34,101 nucleotides of DNA from Bacillota bacterium (GTDB lineage: Bacteria > Bacillota > Clostridia > Peptostreptococcales > Anaerovoracaceae): positions 1 to 34,101 of the forward strand of contig JAUNDC010000025.1 of the NCBI GenBank assembly GCA_030526355.1, written 5' to 3'. The notes under the pieces were generated by a model that was not told the DNA's origin, did not search any database, and saw nothing but the letters and a program-made list of their open reading frames with translations. This document shows positions 1 to 7,488 of this stretch, piece by piece (the stretch's first letter is position 1; the number at the start of each line of letters is the position of its first letter). Position numbers and translations under genes: made by a program.

Positions 1-112
1 TACAACTTTTTTAGGCTATCTATATTTTTCTCTTGATTTTTATATAGTTAGCTACTTAACCATTTCATAATAGATGAGCTCAAAAAACAAGACTATCCAT
101 GGAGGAAATAAT

Positions 113-217
113 ATGTTGAAAGCTGTACTATTAAGGGAAGTTATGATCAGAGTGAGTCCTCATGAAACACAGAATCCGGATAAATTCGTTACAGAAGTGT
201 GTTACCCAGTAGAATAA
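113..217 (+). CDS. small unrecognised protein, 34 aa
   Basis: A short open frame from ATG 113 to TAA 217 sits 8 bases behind a strong GGAGG ribosome site (101-105). The peptide begins MLKAVLLREVMIRVSPHETQ and ends in CYPVE. No domain, signal peptide or membrane helix is visible and I do not recognise the family. It lies directly upstream of a structured, terminator-like stretch (218-353), so it could be a leader peptide, the tail of a truncated gene, or a real microprotein. The ribosome site is the only positive evidence for translation. Confidence 0.35.
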   Translation: MLKAVLLREVMIRVSPHETQNPDKFVTEVCYPVE

Positions 218-310
218 CACATCCGCACTATATGCATCGAGCAATCATGCTCGGAGCTTTTACGCGACAACTTTCTGTTTGTAGAACTATTAAACTTAAA
301 AGCATTACGC

Positions 311-353
311 GCCGAGAGGTTCAGGTAAATGGACTCAACGGCTTTTTGTTTTT
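311..353 (+). terminator. intrinsic terminator after the 34-aa ORF
   Basis: GCCG (311-314) pairs with CGGC (339-342). An inner stem GAG-TTCA/TGGACTC carries one bulged G, and a T-rich tract TTTTTGTTTTT follows. A second small hairpin (GAGCA-ATCA-TGCTC) lies about 70 bases upstream, so 218-353 may be one structured RNA. Confidence 0.55.
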
Positions 354-493
354 ATTGAAATAAGTTGAAATCACAGCATAGTACATTTAATTGTGTGGGT
401 TATAATAATATAAAACTCAACTCTTGTGGTATACGTTACGACCTTAATGGTCGATTTATGTAAAATTAATAGATATATGACAAAAGGTTCGCG

Positions 494-522
494 TTTACGG
501 TGCAAAAGATATGGTTTATAAT
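494..522 (+). promoter_or_regulatory. putative sigma-A promoter of the fic gene
   Basis: TTTACG (494-499) and a perfect TATAAT (517-522) are separated by 17 bases. They lie 26 bases upstream of the fic start, which has its own GGAGG at 536-540. Between the terminator at 353 and this promoter I see only AT-rich DNA and a small GACC-TTAAT-GGTC dyad. Confidence 0.55.
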
Positions 523-547
523 ATAATCATGTACTGGAGGTAAGATA

Positions 548-1153
548 ATGGCGCTTGATAATAAATTAGGAATAACAGACTCTGTTGAGCTTGCTAGAGT
601 AGAGGAAAGAATCAGCAAGAAGAAGGCTGTTTGGCTGTTTGAAAGCGGCAGACTGGATGAGCTTGAAGCAGGTTCGTTTGCTGCTCTCTCGGAGATTCAT
701 AGAGTACTGTTTGGCGAAATATACGATTTCGCAGGTGTATTAAGAACTGTGAATATTTCCAAGGGGAATTATCGTTTTGCGCCTGTGATGTATCTTGAAA
801 CATCAATCAGACATATTGAAGAAATGCCACAGCAGACCTTTGATGAAATAGTTGAGAAATATGTTGAGATGAATATAGCACATCCCTTCAGAGAGGGTAA
901 TGGCAGAAGCACACGTATTTGGCTTGATCTTATGCTGAAGAAGGAAATCAATCAAGTTGTTGACTGGAGCAAAGTTGATAAAGTTGACTACCTTATGGCA
1001 ATGGAACGAAGTCCGATTAAGGATATTGAAATAAAGCATATATTGAGAAATGCATTGACTGACAAGATCAATGACAGAGAAATATATATGAAAGGAATTG
1101 ATCACAGTTACTATTATGAAGGATACAATATCTACAGAATAGAAGAACTATAG
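548..1153 (+). CDS. fic: Fic-domain protein AMP-transferase, class III (self-inhibited)
   Basis: This 201-residue protein carries the full Fic active-site motif [12 protein letters not shown], with catalytic His at residue 112. Fic enzymes transfer AMP, or related groups, from nucleotides to hydroxyl side chains of target proteins. The C-terminal SYYYEG (residues 187-192) matches the inhibitory [S/T]xxxE[G/N] motif, and the sequence runs close to the Neisseria NmFic type ([28 protein letters not shown]). That makes it class III: the inhibitory helix lies in the same chain, so no separate antitoxin gene is needed, and none is adjacent. The start ATG has ACTGGAGG upstream at good spacing. Known relatives of this class modify DNA gyrase and topoisomerase IV; the target here is inferred only. 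Confidence 0.93.
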   Translation: MALDNKLGITDSVELARVEERISKKKAVWLFESGRLDELEAGSFAALSEIHRVLFGEIYDFAGVLRTVNISKGNYRFAPVMYLETSIRHIEEMPQQTFDEIVEKYVEMNIAHPFREGNGRSTRIWLDLMLKKEINQVVDWSKVDKVDYLMAMERSPIKDIEIKHILRNALTDKINDREIYMKGIDHSYYYEGYNIYRIEEL

Positions 1154-1225
1154 TTTTGTGCTTTTATTTGAGCTGAAAAATACTGAAAATGCTTAGAAAG
1201 TACATTCGAAGAATTGATATTATAT

Positions 1226-1256
1226 GCCTCTAACTAGAAATTGTTAGAGATTATAC
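1226..1256 (+). repeat. GAAA-loop hairpin element, copy 1
   Basis: CTCTAAC (1228-1234) pairs with GTTAGAG (1243-1249) around a TAGAAATT centre. A closely similar hairpin, with a compensated base-pair change, occurs at 30166-30196. It lies in the otherwise empty gap between fic and the next small gene. Confidence 0.45.
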
Positions 1257-1319
1257 TTCGCATAATTTAATATTTTCATGAAAGGTTTATTGTAGTATCA
1301 AAAAGAGGGAGGCCGATGC

Positions 1320-1529
1320 ATGGAAAGATATCTACAAAAGCCACAAATGAAAAATGAAGAAGAGTTTATGAAACCAGAGTATCCGGAAAAGACACAGCAG
1401 CTATATCATCTAGTATGTGACAAGCTTGGTGACATGCAGGCTGAAGATCTGGATATACTTATCGAGCAGATATATAAAGCTGCATATCTTGACGGATTCA
1501 AAGATGCGATGTATTTCAATGATATATAA
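1320..1529 (+). CDS. small acidic hypothetical protein, 69 aa
   Basis: The frame starts at ATG 1320 behind GGGAGG (1307-1312). The product is short, acidic and predicted helical, with no signal peptide or membrane segment (core: YHLVCDKLGDMQAEDLDILI). I do not recognise the family. It stands alone between fic and the surface-protein operon and is followed by two hairpins with T tracts, so it is probably its own transcription unit. Small proteins of this size are common ballast in Clostridia ICEs, but no function can be given. Confidence 0.6.
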   Translation: MERYLQKPQMKNEEEFMKPEYPEKTQQLYHLVCDKLGDMQAEDLDILIEQIYKAAYLDGFKDAMYFNDI

Positions 1530-1546
1530 ATTAACTTCAAAGAACG

Positions 1547-1576
1547 AGAAGGGTCAGAGATGATTCTTCTTTTTTA
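1547..1576 (+). terminator. weak terminator after the 69-aa gene
   Basis: AGAAGGG (1547-1553) pairs with TTCTTCT (1564-1570), partly through G-T pairs, and runs directly into six Ts. It lies 18 bases beyond the stop of the 69-aa gene. Confidence 0.45.
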
Positions 1577-1632
1577 GTGCACTGAATGTTTTCGCAAAGC
1601 ATGAGTGCTTAAGAAGGCGGCTGCTTTTACAT

Positions 1633-1660
1633 GAGATGTCAATGTGACATCTCTATTTTT
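1633..1660 (+). terminator. strong hairpin plus T tract in the surface operon leader
   Basis: GAGATGTCA (1633-1641) and TGACATCTC (1645-1653) form a perfect 9-bp stem with a 3-base loop, followed by TATTTTT. It ends about 18 bases before the AAAGGAGG at 1679-1686. No promoter fits between the hairpin and that site, so it is probably an attenuator of the operon rather than a simple end point. Confidence 0.65.
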
Positions 1661-1688
1661 GTGCCCTGAGCCGGGCGGAAAGGAGGAT

Positions 1689-1745
1689 ATGAAGACAGGC
1701 TCTAAGCTTTTTTTACAGCACGAAATGTGCAGAAATGGAGAATGA
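1689..1745 (+). CDS. 18-aa leader peptide of the SipW/TasA-type operon
   Basis: ATG 1689 follows a near-ideal AAAGGAGG (1679-1686) and reads MKTGSKLFLQHEMCRNGE to TGA 1745. Its stop overlaps ATG 1742 of the first structural gene as ATGA, the classic layout for translational coupling. The strong ribosome site feeds this peptide, while the structural gene has only a short GGAG of its own. This suggests control through the leader, although the peptide shows no run of one amino acid that would point to a sensed tRNA. Confidence 0.45.
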   Translation: MKTGSKLFLQHEMCRNGE

Positions 1746-2386
1746 AAATGACAAATATCAGAAGAAAAATTTCAAGCAAAAAGAACGTATTTATTGCAGC
1801 AGCCCTTATTGCACTTATGGCAATCGGCTCGACCTTTGCCTACTTTGTAGACAGAGACTATGTCACCAACAACTTCACGGTAGGTGATGTGGAGATAAGC
1901 GTATCGGAGCCAAACTGGGATCCTGATGAGGGCTTGGACATCACACCAAACAAGGTGATAAAAAAGGATCCGAAGATTACAAATGATGGAGCAAATGATG
2001 CATTCGTATTCATGAGAGTTACAGTTCCAAGAGCAACAGTTAAGACCGCAAATTATGACGGAACGCTTAACGCAAGAGTAAATCAGGACCTTTTCACCTT
2101 CACGGCAAACAGCGGCTGGAAGCTGATAAAAAGTGATAACGGAACCCTTTCTACACAATATGTGTATGCATATGCAGGCGACAAGATGACAGTGTTGAAG
2201 CCGGGAGCATCAACACCGACCATTTTCGATACTGTGAAGTTCATTAACATCATTGAAGAGCAGCTTGATGGACAGGATCTTGATATCGTAATCGAAACTA
2301 TGGGTATTCAGACAACTGACCTTGGAACAGAAAGCCCTATTGAAATCTATAACATCATAATGAATCAGCAGGATGTTCCTCAGTAA
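1742..2386 (+). CDS. SipW-dependent TasA/BsaA-family matrix protein
   Basis: The protein opens with a basic stretch and a hydrophobic signal (FIAAALIALMAIGSTFAYF), followed by VDRDYVTNNFTVGDVEIS. This is the typical SipW-type signal and mature start seen in camelysin/TasA and in Clostridium perfringens BsaA. These proteins are cleaved by an ER-type signal peptidase and assemble into extracellular fibres or biofilm matrix. The rest is beta-rich with a 'KITNDGANDAFVFMRVTVP' segment like TasA relatives. The start is ATG 1742, overlapping the leader stop, or ATG 1748, which has better spacing from GGAG (1737-1740). It is the first structural gene of a five-gene operon ending with the matching peptidase. 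Confidence 0.85.
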   Translation: MKMTNIRRKISSKKNVFIAAALIALMAIGSTFAYFVDRDYVTNNFTVGDVEISVSEPNWDPDEGLDITPNKVIKKDPKITNDGANDAFVFMRVTVPRATVKTANYDGTLNARVNQDLFTFTANSGWKLIKSDNGTLSTQYVYAYAGDKMTVLKPGASTPTIFDTVKFINIIEEQLDGQDLDIVIETMGIQTTDLGTESPIEIYNIIMNQQDVPQ

Positions 2387-2405
2387 ATAAGAGAGGTAAA
2401 GACTA

Positions 2406-2933
2406 ATGAGGAAGAAATACTACAGCTTTAAAAAAGCTGCTAAAGGGCTGGCGCATATTCAGCTGCCGGCTCTCTTCCTCTTTTGCATGATGTTTGTCGG
2501 CGTGACAGCAGGTTTTCTGGTATCCGGTGACAGTGTTACTAACAGGCTGTCGTGCGGACATAATACTGCAGGAATAACTGAAAACTACAATCCGCCGGAA
2601 GCTTTTGCAGAAGGGGAGACATATGTTAAAGAGGTGGCGGTAAAAAATGAAGGAAGTGTGCCGTGCTATGTGAGAGTATTTGCGGAATTTGAAGATCCGG
2701 AAATAAGAAACAACACGTCAGTTTTGGTTGATACAGAAAACTGGAGCGAAAAGCAGAGCGACGGGTTCTATTACTACAGCAGCGTTCTTGATACAGGAGA
2801 AACGACACCTCCACTGGTAAAATCAATTACAGCAAAGGCCGCAATCACGGATTTCAAGATGATTTGTTACAGCGAAACGGTTCAGGCAGAGGGTTTTGAT
2901 AATGCAAAGGCCGCATTCGCAGCAATAAAGTAA
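2406..2933 (+). CDS. TasA/BsaA-like secreted protein, second of the operon
   Basis: This 175-residue protein has a long N-terminal hydrophobic segment (residues about 17-40, LPALFLFCMMFVGVTAGFLV) followed by SGDSVTNRL, again the SipW-type signal pattern. The mature part has the 'YVKEVAVKNEGSVPCYVRVF' strand typical of TasA-like folds. It starts 19 bases after the previous stop behind AGAGAGG and ends 10 bases before the next gene, so all are co-transcribed. It lacks an LPXTG sorting motif and a C-terminal anchor. It is likely a minor subunit or cap of the same fibre; that role is inferred from position only. Confidence 0.78.
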   Translation: MRKKYYSFKKAAKGLAHIQLPALFLFCMMFVGVTAGFLVSGDSVTNRLSCGHNTAGITENYNPPEAFAEGETYVKEVAVKNEGSVPCYVRVFAEFEDPEIRNNTSVLVDTENWSEKQSDGFYYYSSVLDTGETTPPLVKSITAKAAITDFKMICYSETVQAEGFDNAKAAFAAIK

Positions 2934-2943
2934 GGAGGCTTTT

Positions 2944-4632
2944 ATGATCAGAAATGCAATAAACAGAGCAAGCAGCGTGCTAATTATATTCATGCTTCTT
3001 GTTTCGGCCGTATTTATCACAGCGCAGCCTTCTTACGCTGCGACTGTGAAAACGATTCCAAGTACAAGTAATATTGTATCAAAAGTGAACAAGCTTAAGC
3101 TTTCAAAAGACAATTATTCAGTCACCTGGAATATTACAAACCACAAGATAAAAACAGGATCAGGTTCTGAAAAAATCTTATGTATTCCTATCAAAAACAC
3201 ATCTGCTTCATGGACAGTAACGAACTTTGCGAAGGTGAAGTTTACGAATGTGGGGACGATAAACGGAAGGCAGATAGACTGCAGCATCAACTTCGACTCC
3301 ATGACGGTTTCTGCAAGAAAAGGTTCAAGTACAGGAGAAACCTCAGATGGATATATGGGTTTTGCATCAATATGGAATGTGGATGAAGGATTTCAGGTTG
3401 GAGTTACCATAACCGACGGATGCGGCTACAGAGCGAAAAAAACAGTTAAGTACACAGCGACAGTATATTATCACGACACAGGAGCGACAGTAAACTTACC
3501 ATTTTTTCAGGCAGTAAGAGACCTTGACGCTGCAGATGATTACTACCGTGAAGCATGGGAAAGTGTCAGCGGGTATACAGGAACGTACTATAAATACAGT
3601 ACAAACTATAACACCTTCAGCGGGAATAAAGTGCTTGCTCCATCAGGCGGAAGCAATACTGTTACAGGAAATAATGAACTGCTGAAGGCCGGAATCTATG
3701 CTCCGACAACAGGAGGAAAATTTGCAGCATACTTCTATGAAGGCAACTGCGGAACTCTGATCAATCTCTATTCACAGTATTCTACAAATCCCAAGGTGTT
3801 TACTCCACCGACAAAAGCTGTGAGCAAAAGCACAGCAAAACCGGGCGAGACGCTTACCTACACCATAAGTCACACCATGGGTACTTTTTACAAGACTGCG
3901 ATGACAGTGTATGGAAAGCTAGTGTTTACTGACGTACTTCCGGAGCATCTTATCTATAAAAGTGCAAAGCTCACAAACGGCAGCGGAACGAATATTACTT
4001 CGCAGGGAACACTATCATACGACGAATCTACACGGAAACTCACCTTCACAATGGGTGATGCCTGGCGAACAAATACTGCCAATTATAACGGGCAGGTTCT
4101 GAAGTTTACTGTCACAGCAGAGGTCGATGACTTTGAAGAAAATACAGCCACGATAAAGAACAAGGCAAATGTTTCCTATGAAAACAATATGACTGTAACT
4201 ACAAATGAAGTGACAACGACGCTGATTAAGGTGCCGGAAATCAGGATTGTAAAGAAGATACCTGATTCAGCTGTTCAGCTGGGAGATGGACACGGAAAGC
4301 CTACGTTCCTTTTCAAAATAACGGGCGGCACCGGTAAGGTCTGGTACAGGTTAGTGACCTTTGATGATGAAAAGGCATCAGCGGGCTGGACATTTTCGAA
4401 GTCCGGCGGATACTGGATTGCCACAGGCCCTAAAGAAAAATTTCCGGAAGATGATTATACTGTAACAGAAATTTCGGTAAGCAGATTCAAAGAGGCGAGT
4501 TCTTCAGTGATGAAAGAAGGAAACTACAGAGAATTTACCTTCATAAATGAAAAGGACAACTGGCAGTATTTCAGTCATAAGTCAGTTGTAATCAATACTA
4601 TGGATGGAGGTGCGGCAGGTGACTGGAAATAA
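2944..4632 (+). CDS. large secreted surface protein with isopeptide/DUF11-like domains
   Basis: The 562-residue product has an ordinary signal peptide (hydrophobic residues about 13-28, cleavage near QPSYAA). Residues about 280-430 look like a DUF11/isopeptide pilin-type beta domain (AKPGETLTYTISHTMG, FTDVLPEHLIY). Residues about 430-545 resemble a Cna-B-like module (IRIVKKIPDSAVQLG ... DDYTVTEISV). Such domains build rigid surface stalks with self-formed amide bonds. No LPXTG motif or membrane anchor follows, so it may be held by its partner proteins. It sits behind AAGGAGG (2933-2939) and overlaps the next gene, which begins inside its last codons. Confidence 0.75.
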   Translation: MIRNAINRASSVLIIFMLLVSAVFITAQPSYAATVKTIPSTSNIVSKVNKLKLSKDNYSVTWNITNHKIKTGSGSEKILCIPIKNTSASWTVTNFAKVKFTNVGTINGRQIDCSINFDSMTVSARKGSSTGETSDGYMGFASIWNVDEGFQVGVTITDGCGYRAKKTVKYTATVYYHDTGATVNLPFFQAVRDLDAADDYYREAWESVSGYTGTYYKYSTNYNTFSGNKVLAPSGGSNTVTGNNELLKAGIYAPTTGGKFAAYFYEGNCGTLINLYSQYSTNPKVFTPPTKAVSKSTAKPGETLTYTISHTMGTFYKTAMTVYGKLVFTDVLPEHLIYKSAKLTNGSGTNITSQGTLSYDESTRKLTFTMGDAWRTNTANYNGQVLKFTVTAEVDDFEENTATIKNKANVSYENNMTVTTNEVTTTLIKVPEIRIVKKIPDSAVQLGDGHGKPTFLFKITGGTGKVWYRLVTFDDEKASAGWTFSKSGGYWIATGPKEKFPEDDYTVTEISVSRFKEASSSVMKEGNYREFTFINEKDNWQYFSHKSVVINTMDGGAAGDWK

Positions 4633-5257
4633 AAATATTAAGACGAAATGGCTGTCTTTAGCGGCAGTCATTTTCATTTTATTAAGCATGATGGTGCAGC
4701 CTGCCTTTGCTGCATCTTCGGATTTTGAGAATCTCAGCGGCAGTGCAAGAGAGGGAAAGGTTAAGATTTCTGTTGAAAGCTTTCAGGAAACGGATGGCAG
4801 ACGATATGAAACTCCGGAGCTTGTGCGTATAAAGGCAGGAGATAAAACTTCATATATTCCTGTGATAACAAACAAAGGCAGCGAGAGTAACCTGAGGCTC
4901 AGAGTTTTTGCAAATACCGAAACACAGAAGATAAATATCCTAAAGTATTGTTACGGCTGGGAAGATAACTGGACATACAAGGATGGTTGGTTCTACTACA
5001 AGAAGCCCTTTGAAGAAAACGAGAGCGTTGAAATCTGTCAGGGCTTTGACTTCCCGCAGGAATGGCAATGGCGAGTAAGCAATGTAATGGGAATCACTGT
5101 TGAAGCAGAAGCAGTTGCAGATGAAGAGCCGGGAAGCGTAGGAGCAGTAAAGACAGGAGATGATATTGAAATATGGATCTGGGCTTTGATTACGGCTGCT
5201 AGCTTTGTAGGGATAGAGCAGCTGATAAGGAGGAAAAATGGCGATAAAGATATATAA
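4619..5257 (+). CDS. membrane-anchored TasA-like protein of the matrix operon
   Basis: A longer frame begins at ATG 4604, but that codon overlaps the GGAGG at 4606-4610. GTG 4619 lies 8 bases beyond it and is the better start, inside the end of the previous gene. The product has a signal peptide ending near PAFAASS, a TasA-like strand (YIPVITNKGSESNLRLRVF), and a C-terminal membrane helix (about IWIWALITAASFVGI) with a basic tail RRKNGDKD. The layout suggests a membrane base or tether for the fibre. It overlaps the signal peptidase gene by 20 bases. The role as anchor is inference. Confidence 0.78.
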   Translation: MTGNKNIKTKWLSLAAVIFILLSMMVQPAFAASSDFENLSGSAREGKVKISVESFQETDGRRYETPELVRIKAGDKTSYIPVITNKGSESNLRLRVFANTETQKINILKYCYGWEDNWTYKDGWFYYKKPFEENESVEICQGFDFPQEWQWRVSNVMGITVEAEAVADEEPGSVGAVKTGDDIEIWIWALITAASFVGIEQLIRRKNGDKDI

Positions 5258-5705
5258 GGTAATACAAACGATGCTGCTGGCAGTGACAGTTTCACTGATA
5301 CTGGGACTGGGTTTTCTGATTGTAATTCTTGACATAAATCCCTATGTGATTGTCTCAGGCTCCATGGAGCCTGAGCTTCCTGTGGGCAGTGTGTGTCTGG
5401 TAGACTGTCAGCAGAAAGAGCCGGAAGTCGGTGATATTATTTCATATAAGGCGCAGGATGCAATAATAACCCACAGAGTAATTGAGAAGACAGACGACGG
5501 TTATATAACCAAGGGAGACAGTAACAGCGTCGCAGATCCCGGGATAGTAAAGCCAAAACAGATCTTTGGAACAGTGATATGTTGCATTCCCAAAGTCGGC
5601 TATGTGATTATGTTCCTTAGAACAATTAAGGGGATAGTGCTGACTATCACTGGAGCAATATGTTTCGGCCTTCTCGAAAAATTGATTGAATGTAGAAAAG
5701 AATAG
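5238..5705 (+). CDS. sipW: ER-type signal peptidase I (SipW family)
   Basis: This 155-residue membrane peptidase has an N-terminal helix, the catalytic serine in VSGSMEPELPVGS, and a His in place of the usual bacterial Lys (AIITHRVIEKTDDG). GDSNSVADPG completes the active site and a second helix lies near the C terminus (VLTITGAICFGLL). The Ser/His arrangement marks the SipW or ER-like class that cleaves TasA-type precursors. It closes the operon and is translated from AAGGAGG (5229-5235) inside the previous gene. Its presence next to SipW-type substrates makes the module self-sufficient for secretion. It ends in TAG, one of several real amber stops in the window. Confidence 0.93.
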   Translation: MAIKIYKVIQTMLLAVTVSLILGLGFLIVILDINPYVIVSGSMEPELPVGSVCLVDCQQKEPEVGDIISYKAQDAIITHRVIEKTDDGYITKGDSNSVADPGIVKPKQIFGTVICCIPKVGYVIMFLRTIKGIVLTITGAICFGLLEKLIECRKE

Positions 5706-5730
5706 AAAAAAGGCGATGAGTAATCGCCTT
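5705..5730 (-). terminator. terminator of the merR gene, possibly bidirectional
   Basis: AAGGCGAT (5710-5717) and ATCGCCTT (5723-5730) form a perfect 8-bp stem. The A run at 5705-5710 becomes a T tract on the minus strand, so it chiefly stops the leftward merR transcript. It also lies right behind the sipW stop. Confidence 0.7.
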
Positions 5731-5747
5731 AATACATACTAAATGAG

Positions 5748-6185
5748 TTATGAATGTGCTAAGTCATAGAGTGCCTTTATATCTTGAGGAAGTCCGTCAG
5801 GAATGATAGCGTTTAATCGATCTTCATTTCCGTCGGCTAAAGCCTGTTCATAATACCAACACTTAAACTGAATCATAGCCATGTTTTTCTGAAGCTCCAG
5901 CATTTGCTTCTCAAGAGTATCTTTTCTTGTTTCAAACAGCTCCTTGCGTTTTTCATAGGTAGAAGAGCCTTCAACGCACCAGTCCATAAATTGTTTGATC
6001 TCTTTGATTTCCATGCCGGTTTTCTTGAGACATTCAATCACACGAAGAGCTTCTATTTCGGAATCTGAAAATTTGCGAATACCGGAAGAACGTTCCATAT
6101 TCGGAAAAAGCCCTTCTTTATCGTAGTATCTTAATGTTGAAATAGGCAAACCAAACATCTTTGAAATTTGACCGATTGTATACAT
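5748..6185 (-). CDS. MerR-family transcription regulator
   Basis: The N-terminal winged-helix domain reads MYTIGQISKMFGLPISTLRYYDKEGLFP, split by family-typical spacing, followed by SGIRKFSDSEIEALRVIECL. A long coiled coil (residues about 80-120) and a short effector-like tail complete a 145-residue protein. MerR regulators bind a dyad within an over-long promoter spacer and twist it to start transcription. I start it at the ATG whose first base is 6185, which has GAGAGG five bases away; a nine-residue upstream extension lacks such a site. It is divergent from the alcohol dehydrogenase gene and shares a 105-bp control region with it. It lacks the Cys set of a clear metal sensor, so an aldehyde or electrophile signal (NmlR/AdhR-like) is plausible but unproven. 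Confidence 0.9.
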   Translation of the reverse strand: MYTIGQISKMFGLPISTLRYYDKEGLFPNMERSSGIRKFSDSEIEALRVIECLKKTGMEIKEIKQFMDWCVEGSSTYEKRKELFETRKDTLEKQMLELQKNMAMIQFKCWYYEQALADGNEDRLNAIIPDGLPQDIKALYDLAHS

Positions 6186-6219
6186 AAAAACCTCTCTTTG
6201 CAAAAAAATCAAAAACTAC

Positions 6220-6250
6220 TTGACCTAAAGTTAGGTTCAGGCGTTAGAAT
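6220..6250 (+). promoter_or_regulatory. MerR-type promoter and operator of the adh operon
   Basis: TTGACC (6220-6225) and TAGAAT (6245-6250) are spaced by 19 bases instead of 17, the hallmark of MerR-activated promoters. The perfect dyad ACCTAA-AG-TTAGGT (6224-6237) lies within the spacer and overlaps the -35 box, with weaker outer symmetry. It resembles operators of aldehyde-responsive MerR regulators. Confidence 0.82.
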
Positions 6251-6290
6251 AGCAGAGAAATGACCTTGTGTAAAGTGAAAGGAGCAAATT

Positions 6291-7460
6291 ATGTTAGGAA
6301 ATTTTACTTATTGTAATCCGACAAAGTTATATTTTGGAGAGAATTCTCTTTCAAATTTAAGTACAGAGCTCAAAAAATATGGACAGAATGTCGTGCTTAT
6401 ATATGGCGGCGGCTCTATCAAAAAAAATGGAGTCTATGACGAAGTAATGGCTATCCTCAAAGATGAGGGAAAGAATGTTGCAGAGATTGCAGGTGTAATG
6501 CCAAATCCATCTCTCGAAAAACTGTACGAAGGCGTAGATATAGCAAGAAATCATAAAGTCGATTTACTGCTTGCAGTTGGTGGTGGTTCAGTATGTGATT
6601 ACGCCAAGGCAGTTTCCGTATCTGTCAATTGCGAGCAAGATCCATGGGAAAAGTATTATCTGAAATTTGAGGAGCCTGATTGTGAGATTATTCCTGTAGG
6701 CTGTGTTCTGACAATGGTTGGCACAGGTTCTGAGATGAATGCAGGAGCAGTAATTACCAATCATGAAACAAAGCTTAAGATAGGTCATGTTTTTTCCGAT
6801 GAAAAGATCATGCCTAGATTTTCTATTTTGAATCCGAAATATACGCTGACACTTCCGCATTATCAGATGGTTTCAGGAATATACGATATATTTAATCATA
6901 TATGTGAACAGTACTTTTCAGGTGAGGATGATAATACGAGTGATTATATCAGTGAAGGACTGATGAAGTCTGTAGTACATTCAAGCCGCATTGCTAATAA
7001 GAATCCACAGGATTATGAAGCAAGGAGCAATATTATGTGGTCTGCAACATGGGCACTCAACACATTGGTTGCCAAGGCAAAGTCAACAGATTGGATGGTA
7101 CATATGCTTGGTCAGGCTGTAGGAGCATGTACTGATGCAACACATGGTATGACACTTTCTGCAGTTTCATTGCCATATTATAGACATATTATGCCTTACG
7201 GACTTGCGAAGTTTGTGCGTTTTGCAAAGAATGTATGGGGCATTGATGCCACAGGAAAAACTGATGAACAGGTTGCATCTGAAGGTCTCGCAGCAATGGA
7301 AAACTGGATGAAGGAACTCGGTCTTGTACTGAACATTACTGAACTTGGAGCAACGGAAGATATGATTCCTGATCTTGTAAAAGGATCGATTGTGATGGCC
7401 GGGGGATACAAAAAACTTGATGCAGGTGAGATTGAACAGATTTTTAGAGAAAGTTTTTAA
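6291..7460 (+). CDS. iron-containing alcohol dehydrogenase (butanol dehydrogenase-like)
   Basis: The 389-residue protein is a complete type III alcohol dehydrogenase. The NAD(P) site appears in VVLIYGGGSIKKNG and LLAVGGGSVCDYAKA. The metal ligands are visible as Asp and His in GIYDIFNHICEQYF and two His in DWMVHMLGQ and DATHGMTLS. Such enzymes reduce aldehydes such as butyraldehyde, or oxidise alcohols, in the cytosol. It follows the MerR promoter and AAAGGAG (6279-6285), so it is probably induced by a reactive aldehyde and serves in detoxification. The substrate itself cannot be read from the sequence. The flavoprotein gene follows 28 bases later. Confidence 0.93.
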   Translation: MLGNFTYCNPTKLYFGENSLSNLSTELKKYGQNVVLIYGGGSIKKNGVYDEVMAILKDEGKNVAEIAGVMPNPSLEKLYEGVDIARNHKVDLLLAVGGGSVCDYAKAVSVSVNCEQDPWEKYYLKFEEPDCEIIPVGCVLTMVGTGSEMNAGAVITNHETKLKIGHVFSDEKIMPRFSILNPKYTLTLPHYQMVSGIYDIFNHICEQYFSGEDDNTSDYISEGLMKSVVHSSRIANKNPQDYEARSNIMWSATWALNTLVAKAKSTDWMVHMLGQAVGACTDATHGMTLSAVSLPYYRHIMPYGLAKFVRFAKNVWGIDATGKTDEQVASEGLAAMENWMKELGLVLNITELGATEDMIPDLVKGSIVMAGGYKKLDAGEIEQIFRESF

Positions 7461-7488
7461 TAATACCAAGAATAGTGAGGATGATTTG

